Shown here: piece by piece, positions 42,245 to 47,400 of the stretch
Layout: each line of letters opens with the position of its first letter
Position numbering within the stretch: position 1 is the first letter of the stretch
Source of the DNA: Prevotellaceae bacterium
GTDB lineage: Bacteria; Bacteroidota; Bacteroidia; Bacteroidales; Bacteroidaceae
Assembly: GCA_021204845.1 (NCBI GenBank)
Contig: JAJPYT010000197.1
Coordinates: 1 to 47,400 of the forward strand
Direction: 5' to 3'
Length of the DNA: 47,400 nucleotides
The notes under the pieces: generated by a model
What the model was told of the DNA's origin: nothing
Databases searched by the model: none
The model's input: only the letters and a program-made list of their open reading frames with translations
Position numbers and translations under genes: made by a program

Positions 42245-42400
42245 CGTTCTCCTCGGTTCGTGATACCCTTTTGTGCGGCAGTCTGGCTGGGAGGTATTCT
42301 GGCTTGTCCTCCTCGCACAGGGAGGCTTACAGTTGCGGGACAGCTGGAGCTTTTCACTCTCGTTCCCCTCTGGTCAGATTCGTATTGCGAAGTTAGCTAT
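42245..42400 (-). promoter_or_regulatory. Cobalamin (adenosylcobalamin) riboswitch
   Basis: Read on the minus strand, the 5' leader contains the family core: GGGGAACGAGAGTGAAAAGC, then GCTGTCCCGCAACTGTAA (42344-42324), followed by a stem and AAGCCAGAATACCTCCCAGC. These are the conserved cobalamin riboswitch sequences. A late stem, CACG...CGTG near 42244-42263, lies just before the start of the downstream gene and may be the expression platform. High B12 should switch off the four-gene uptake unit below. Confidence 0.93.
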
Positions 42401-42583
42401 ACTTTCTGATATAGAGAAAATTTTCCCTTTCTTTTTTCCATTGGTTTCGGATAAATGTTGAAAGGGGAAAGAAAACATCTATTATTTTTTATGGGAATCC
42501 ATTGCGACTTCGCCAAACTACAGCCGTTATTTTCAGAATGACCCAGTGCGCCATTCGGGAACTGACGTACGTCATTGGGCAAA

Positions 42584-43585
42584 TTATTCAGTCTCTCTCT
42601 GGCAAAGGCGAGGCAGAATATCGTTGTCCATTATATGGAATATATCGGTCACAGTGTCGGCTCGCAAGAGGCGGATGCGAGTGTCGCGGAAATCGGGTAT
42701 GCCCTTGAACAGAGGGGTGGAGGCAAGGTGGCGGCGCACGTGGAGAATGCCGCGTCGCTCGTCGAGCTGGGAGACGCTGGTGAGTACCTGTCGCTTCAGC
42801 AGTGCCAACTGCTCTCTGACGGTGAGGGGAGGCAGGGCAGTGCCGTCGAGCAAGGAGCGAATCTCACGGAATATCCATGGGCGGCCAAAAGAGGCACGTC
42901 CCACCATGACGGCATCCACCCCATAGCATCGGAAACACTCCTCTGCCCGTTCAGCGGAAGTGATGTCGCCGTTGCCTATTATCGGGATGTGGATGTGTGG
43001 ATTTTCCTTCACACGCCCTATGAGAGTCCAGTCCGCCTCGCCCGAATACATCTGAGCGCGTGTGCGGCCGTGTATGGTAAGAGCCTGTATGCCACACTCT
43101 TGAAGCCGCTCGGCAAGGTCTTCTATTATCAGGTGGTTGGCATCCCAGCCGAGGCGTGTCTTAGCGGTGACTGGCGTAGATGGCACAGCCTGCACTACGG
43201 CACGGGTAATTTCCTCCATGAGGGGAACGTTTTGCAACAGCCCCGCTCCTGCTCCCTTGCCGGCTATCTTGCGCACGGGGCATCCGAAATTGAGGTCTAT
43301 CACGTCGGGGTGAGCCTCCTGGCAGGCTATGCGCGCAGCCTCTGCCATGGCATCGGGGAAGCGGCCGTAAATCTGAATGGCGACGGGGCGTTCCTCATCG
43401 CTCACCTGAAGTTTCTGGAAACTGCGGCTAACCTGGCGCACGAGAGCGTCGCTCGCCACAAACTCGCTGTAGACCATGCTGGCTCCCATCTCGCGGCAGA
43501 GAGTGCGGAAACCCATGTCGGTGACATCCTCCATGGGGGCGAGGAAGACGGGGCGGGGACCAAACTCTACGTTGCCTATCTTCAT
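42584..43585 (-). CDS. dus: tRNA-dihydrouridine synthase
   Basis: FMN-dependent reductase that makes dihydrouridine in tRNA. FMN-binding TIM-barrel residues: PVFLAPMEDVTD (12-23), catalytic Cys102 in DLNFGCPVRK, HGRTR and IGNGDI. 333 residues fits the DusB-type bacterial enzymes, but the subtype is not certain. It is the last gene of a minus-strand group; its ATG overlaps the sufE stop (ATGA). Confidence 0.95.
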   Translation of the reverse strand: MKIGNVEFGPRPVFLAPMEDVTDMGFRTLCREMGASMVYSEFVASDALVRQVSRSFQKLQVSDEERPVAIQIYGRFPDAMAEAARIACQEAHPDVIDLNFGCPVRKIAGKGAGAGLLQNVPLMEEITRAVVQAVPSTPVTAKTRLGWDANHLIIEDLAERLQECGIQALTIHGRTRAQMYSGEADWTLIGRVKENPHIHIPIIGNGDITSAERAEECFRCYGVDAVMVGRASFGRPWIFREIRSLLDGTALPPLTVREQLALLKRQVLTSVSQLDERRGILHVRRHLASTPLFKGIPDFRDTRIRLLRADTVTDIFHIMDNDILPRLCQRETE

Positions 43586-44004
43586 GCGCCCTTAGCCTGG
43601 AACGCCAAAGCGTAAAGCTTCATTTGCCCCAGCATGGCCAGCAAGCCGTTGCTGCGGGTGGGGGAAAGGTGGTCGCGAAGACCTATGGCATTGATGAAAT
43701 AAAGGTCGGCTGAGAGAATGTCGGCTGGGGTCTGACCGTCGAGAACACGCACCAATAGAGCCACTATTCCCTTGACTATCAAAGCGTCCGACTCGGCACG
43801 GAAGTGCACACGCCCGTCCTTTAGCTCTGCCCAGAGCCACACGCGGCTTTGGCAACCGTCTATGAGGTTTTGCTCCGTCTTATACTCGTCGGGGAGAGCA
43901 GGTTGCTCGTTTCCCATGTCTATGAGCATTTGGTAGCGGTCCATCCAGTCGTCGAAGTCGCTGAACTCGCTTATTATCTCCTCTTGAATCTCGTTTATGG
44001 TCAT
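43582..44004 (-). CDS. sufE: SufE, cysteine desulfurase activator
   Basis: Takes persulfide from SufS for iron-sulfur cluster assembly. Cys51 in LIDGCQSRVW is the acceptor residue of the family; 140 residues is standard. It lies five bases after the M28 peptidase gene and overlaps dus; no sufS/sufBCD genes are seen here. Confidence 0.95.
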   Translation of the reverse strand: MTINEIQEEIISEFSDFDDWMDRYQMLIDMGNEQPALPDEYKTEQNLIDGCQSRVWLWAELKDGRVHFRAESDALIVKGIVALLVRVLDGQTPADILSADLYFINAIGLRDHLSPTRSNGLLAMLGQMKLYALAFQAKGA

Positions 44005-44009
44005 ATAGC

Positions 44010-45014
44010 TTAATTGTCGTTATAAATAAGTTGCAGCACGCTTTGCCCTACAGCCTCCAGCACTGAGGGGTCTATATTTTCTGGCGTGTCGGCGAGAGTG
44101 TGCCACGTGGGACCGAAGCAGCTGGGGCCGTCCTCGTGGTAAGGCACTATGTCTATGCAGGGAATTTGCGCTATGCGGTTGACCGGCACGTGGTCGTCAG
44201 TTATGAATCCTCCGTCTCTCAGGGGAAAATAATGTCCGTAGCCTAACTGAGCCGCGAGATGCCATAGCATTTGCACCACGGGCTCGGCATACTGCTTGGA
44301 GATGCCCTCCATGGAGAAAGTGCTGCCGCGGCCGCCCACCATGTCGAAGAGAATGCCGTAACGGGCGCGGTAATTGTTCTGAGCCGCCTGAGCTGCCCAA
44401 TACGAGGAGCCAAGGCACCACGTGGAGCCAGTGTCTACGGAGTCTACCTCTGCCCACTGGGGGCAACCGGCATCCTCCACATCGAAGCAGACGAAATCGA
44501 GCCCCGTGGGAAGCGAGACGTCAAACTGGGAGATGGCACGGGCAATCTCCAGCATCAGCGCCACTCCGCTGGCTCCGTCGTTTGCCGCTGGCACGGGGCT
44601 GTGGTGGTTTGCCTCGTCGGGGTCGTTGTCTGCCCAAGGGCGGCTGTCCCAGTGGGCGCAAAGGAGTATGCGGTCCTTCTTGTCGGGAGAGAGGCTGGCT
44701 ATAATATTGTTGCAAGGAGCGGTGGTGCCGTCGTAGAGCGTTACGGTGGTCTGCTGCCCGCGCACCTCACAGCCAACCGCCTGGAAGGCTGCCACAATCC
44801 ACTCTCCGCACCGTTGCCAAGCCTCCGAGCCTGGCACGCGGGGACCGAACTGGCACTGCGCCACTATGCTGCGCATGGCGCTGTCTGCCTGGAACGCTGG
44901 GCAAGGGCTGAGACTTATGGTGTCGGGACGTGATACGCCGCTGTCGGTGCGGTGGCCACATGAACAGAGCGTAAAGGCTGTGGTTGCCAGTAGGGTAGTG
45001 AGAGCGTATTTCAT
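44010..45014 (-). CDS. M28-family zinc peptidase/glutaminyl cyclase-like lipoprotein
   Basis: 334 residues with a likely lipobox (LCSC, Cys19). The M28 metal residues are present: His121 in CAHWDSR, Asp146 in ANDGASG, Glu180 in FDVED, and a late His in TWHTLADTPENI (about 307). The pattern DSRPWADND and the short length recall the glutaminyl-peptide cyclotransferase branch rather than the aminopeptidases, so either activity is possible. It acts in the periplasm or on the cell surface. It shares its transcription unit with sufE and the dipeptidase fusion. Confidence 0.9.
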   Translation of the reverse strand: MKYALTTLLATTAFTLCSCGHRTDSGVSRPDTISLSPCPAFQADSAMRSIVAQCQFGPRVPGSEAWQRCGEWIVAAFQAVGCEVRGQQTTVTLYDGTTAPCNNIIASLSPDKKDRILLCAHWDSRPWADNDPDEANHHSPVPAANDGASGVALMLEIARAISQFDVSLPTGLDFVCFDVEDAGCPQWAEVDSVDTGSTWCLGSSYWAAQAAQNNYRARYGILFDMVGGRGSTFSMEGISKQYAEPVVQMLWHLAAQLGYGHYFPLRDGGFITDDHVPVNRIAQIPCIDIVPYHEDGPSCFGPTWHTLADTPENIDPSVLEAVGQSVLQLIYNDN

Positions 45015-45060
45015 AACTTGTTCCTCTTTCTTAATTTATTTAGATAACAGTGTGTGGGGG

Positions 45061-46821
45061 TTAACTTTGTGTTTCGTTGTGGGGCGAGCCGGTCGCCTGG
45101 CACAGGCTCATGAGGCGCAGGAAATTGCCGCCCCAGAGAAGTCGCAGGTCTGCCTCGCTATATCGCTCACGCAAGAGACGGCGTGTGAGATTGATTACCT
45201 CGGCCGCATTAGCCACTCCTGGCACTCCCCCGTCACCGTCGAAATCCGTGCCTATTCCCACGTGTTGTATGCCCATCACGGAGACGGCGTGGTTGATGTG
45301 CTCGATTGCGTCGAGTATGGAGGCGTTGCCTCCCCCCCGGAGGAAACCGTCGTAGAGGGTGACTTGCATCACTCCCCCTCGCCGTGCGAGAGCTTGCATC
45401 TGCTCATCGGTGAGATTGCGCGGATGGTCGCAGAGGGCGCGGCAACTGCTGTGGCTGCACACTATGGGTGTGGAGGAAAGCTCCAGCGCCTGCCAAAACG
45501 AGGTTTCGGCAGCGTGGCTGAGGTCAACCATCATGCCAGTGCGGTTCAGCTCCCTTACCACCTCGCGGCCGAAAGGGCTAAGCCCGCCATGCTCGCCCTG
45601 CCCGCGTGCTGAGTCGCAAATGTCGTTGTCGCCATTGTGGCAGAGGGTCATATATACCACGCCACGGCGGCGGAAATGCTCTATCTGTGACAAATCCTTG
45701 CCTATGGCGTATCCGTTTTCTATGCCAAGGAATATGGCTTTCTTTCCCTCGCGCTTCAGACGGGGGAGGTCTTCGGGTTTCAGGGCAATGTCCACGAGAG
45801 TGCAATTGTCTGCCACCAGGCGTTCTATTTGGCCCAGTATGCGGTCAGTCTTTGCTGTTGTGGCAATGAGGGTTTCTGGGTCTCGCTCTCCCTGAGGCAG
45901 GTAAGCCACCATTACGGCAGAGTCGAGATGACCAAGACACATGCGGGGCAGGGTGGTGAGCCGTTCCTCCGAAGTGCCGAACTTCATTGGCGTGTCGCAG
46001 TGCGAGTCGAGCGTGAGTATGCGGTCGTGTAGGGACACCGCCTCGCGGAAGCTGGCAGCCTCGCCAGTGAGCCACGAGAAAAGTGGCATCATGGAAGTGT
46101 CGCCGCGCAAGATGAAGCATTCGGGATGCCACTGCACACCTAAGATGCTCTTATGTTCCGAACTCTCCACAGCCTCAATTACCCCGTCGGGCGCTATGGC
46201 TGAGACACGTAGATGAGGTCCCGGCTGGCTCACTGCCTGGTGGTGGAAAGAGTTTACTGCCACACGTTCCTGCCCCAAGATGGAGCGGAGCAGGCTTCCC
46301 TCGCAAAGGCTGACGGTGTGGGAGGCGTAAGTGCGCGGCTCGTCCTGGCTGTGTTTCAGCAGTTTTGCCTCTGGCAGCCCCTCTGCGATGTCCTGATGAA
46401 CCGCTCCGCCAAGGGCTGCCGCAAGCATCTGAACGCCACGGCACACAGCCAATATGGGCAGCTGAAAGTCGAAAGCAAGGCGGATGAGCAGCAATTCCCC
46501 CTTGTCACGCTCTGGAGTGATGGAGTGCAGGGCAGGCGAGGGCTCCTCGCCAAGGAATAGCGGGTTGAGGTCTACACCGCCAGAAAGCAAGAGCCCGTCC
46601 ACTCGTGACAGGGTGGAAAGGATGGCTTTGCGGTCCTCGTGAGGAGGAATGACGAGAGGCACGCCCCCAGCCTCCAGAACGGAGCGGTAGTAGCCCTCAG
46701 CCAACTCGCAGCCGCGCTCGCCAAAGTTGCCCGTGATTCCTATCACAGGTTGGCGCCCCAGTGCGGGTATGGCATGGTGCATTTCCGCATACGCCGCTTT
46801 CCAGTCGTAGTAGTCACTCAT
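45061..46821 (-). CDS. Fusion of C26 glutamine amidotransferase-like domain and M19 dipeptidase
   Basis: 586 residues in two enzyme domains. Residues 25-250 are a class I amidotransferase-type peptidase C26 (gamma-glutamyl-GABA hydrolase/PuuD-like), with Cys127 in AVCRGVQ and His232-x-Glu234 in WHPE. Residues 265-580 are a membrane-dipeptidase (M19) domain, with His274 and Asp276 in LDSHCD, IENGYAIG, DLSHAAE, SHSSCRAL and the late GTDFDGDGG. No signal peptide is evident, so it should be cytoplasmic. The two activities could act in series on gamma-glutamyl and dipeptide substrates; that is an inference. It is the second gene after the Lrp-type regulator. Confidence 0.93.
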   Translation of the reverse strand: MSDYYDWKAAYAEMHHAIPALGRQPVIGITGNFGERGCELAEGYYRSVLEAGGVPLVIPPHEDRKAILSTLSRVDGLLLSGGVDLNPLFLGEEPSPALHSITPERDKGELLLIRLAFDFQLPILAVCRGVQMLAAALGGAVHQDIAEGLPEAKLLKHSQDEPRTYASHTVSLCEGSLLRSILGQERVAVNSFHHQAVSQPGPHLRVSAIAPDGVIEAVESSEHKSILGVQWHPECFILRGDTSMMPLFSWLTGEAASFREAVSLHDRILTLDSHCDTPMKFGTSEERLTTLPRMCLGHLDSAVMVAYLPQGERDPETLIATTAKTDRILGQIERLVADNCTLVDIALKPEDLPRLKREGKKAIFLGIENGYAIGKDLSQIEHFRRRGVVYMTLCHNGDNDICDSARGQGEHGGLSPFGREVVRELNRTGMMVDLSHAAETSFWQALELSSTPIVCSHSSCRALCDHPRNLTDEQMQALARRGGVMQVTLYDGFLRGGGNASILDAIEHINHAVSVMGIQHVGIGTDFDGDGGVPGVANAAEVINLTRRLLRERYSEADLRLLWGGNFLRLMSLCQATGSPHNETQS

Positions 46822-46857
46822 GGCAGGCAGTCTGGGTGGGCGTCCCTTTCGGGCAGC

Positions 46858-47352
46858 TCAGATATTGTCTATTTTAGGTGCGGTCTCCTTGCGTATTCCG
46901 CCAATGGGCACCTCTTTCTTCAGGCTTTGCTTAAGGGAGATGAGCGTCTCGGTGGCTATTACTCCAGGTATCTCCTGAATCTTGTTGTTGAGCAGCTCCA
47001 TCAGATGGGCATTGTCACGCGCGTAGAGCTTTACGAGCATGGTGTAGGGCCCCGTGGTGAAGTGACACTCGACAATCTCTTGAATCTTGGCGAACTCCTC
47101 GCAAACTCGGTCGTACATGCTGCCACGCTCAAGGGTTATGCCTATGTAGGTGCAGGTGTTGTAGCCCAGACTTGCGGGATTCACGTGGTAACCGCTGCCG
47201 ACGATGACTCCCATGTCTATGAGCCGCTGCACTCGCTGGTGGATGGCGGCACGGCTCACGCCGCATTCGGCTGCCACGTCTTTAAAGGGAATTCTGGCAT
47301 TGTTTGAGATGATTTCCAAGATTCTTTTGTCCAAGTTGTCTATCTTTTCCAT
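46858..47352 (-). CDS. Lrp/AsnC-family transcriptional regulator
   Basis: 164 residues: N-terminal winged helix-turn-helix (about 20-48, with GVSRAAIHQRVQRLIDMGVI) and a C-terminal RAM ligand-binding domain (about 65-145). Such proteins respond to amino acids and form octamers. It starts the minus-strand group with the peptidase genes, 36 bases before the C26-M19 gene, so amino acid or peptide use is a plausible target. Confidence 0.94.
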   Translation of the reverse strand: MEKIDNLDKRILEIISNNARIPFKDVAAECGVSRAAIHQRVQRLIDMGVIVGSGYHVNPASLGYNTCTYIGITLERGSMYDRVCEEFAKIQEIVECHFTTGPYTMLVKLYARDNAHLMELLNNKIQEIPGVIATETLISLKQSLKKEVPIGGIRKETAPKIDNI

Positions 47353-47389
47353 GGAGAAAATTCTTCTTATAGGTTAGTCTTCTATTATA

Positions 47390-47397
47390 CAAAGTTA
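47390..47397 (-). promoter_or_regulatory. -7 box of the lrp-type gene promoter
   Basis: On the minus strand the sequence is TAACTTTG, a perfect TAnnTTTG, 37 bases before the start codon. The -33 element would lie beyond the window edge. Confidence 0.55.
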
Positions 47398-47400
47398 CCA

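Noticed and set aside
42575-43615. Plus-strand open frame of 346 codons opposite dus
   Set aside because: dus on the minus strand has all FMN and catalytic motifs; the plus-strand frame is its shadow in GC-rich DNA.

Overview
The window looks like a chromosomal segment of a Bacteroidales bacterium, most likely Prevotellaceae. The reasons are a short ~287-residue primary sigma factor with the Bacteroidetes N-terminus, -7 boxes of the form TAnnTTTG ahead of several genes, a Bat (aerotolerance) operon, a Nudix-type arabinose regulator and a BtuB/BtuG-type surface B12 uptake locus. The housekeeping DNA is GC-rich. One block (about 13.3-18.7 kb) is clearly AT-rich and is the accessory region.

Layout. 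1-487: repeat-bearing intergenic DNA. 488-3468 (+): HtrA protease, primary sigma factor RpoD, and a small exported protein coupled to rpoD. 3672-11898 (+): moxR, a DUF58 protein, a membrane protein, batA, a batB-batC fusion, batD and batE, in a tightly overlapped operon, followed by a PAP2 phosphatase. 12603-13305: no convincing protein gene, but a -7 promoter, a run of hairpins and an intrinsic terminator that together suggest a structured non-coding RNA of about 300 nt. 13306-18734 (+): a compact, AT-rich five-gene operon (four-TM protein, P-loop GTPase, two membrane proteins that seem to share an N-terminal domain, and a retropepsin-like lipoprotein between them). 18735-19643: a repeat mosaic. 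19644-22736 (+): grpE, dnaJ, folC.

22891-26508 (+): galactose operon (galM, MFS sugar permease, galK) with promoter and terminator. 26675-36768 (+): arabinose/pentose operon (lipoprotein mutarotase, SSS symporter, AraR-like regulator, araD, araA, araB, transketolase, rpiB). Sugar enters by the symporter, becomes D-xylulose-5-P through AraA, AraB and AraD, and joins the pentose phosphate pathway through transketolase and RpiB. 42400-36876 (-): a cobalamin riboswitch followed by a DUF4465 lipoprotein, a BtuG-like beta-propeller lipoprotein, a PKD-type surface lipoprotein and a BtuB-like TonB-dependent receptor. 47352-42584 (-): Lrp/AsnC regulator, C26-M19 fusion hydrolase, M28 peptidase, SufE and a tRNA-dihydrouridine synthase.

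Best candidate for an undescribed system: the five-gene GTPase/retropepsin/membrane-sensor operon at 13306-18734, with the putative structured RNA just upstream (about 12843-13147) as a possible companion.
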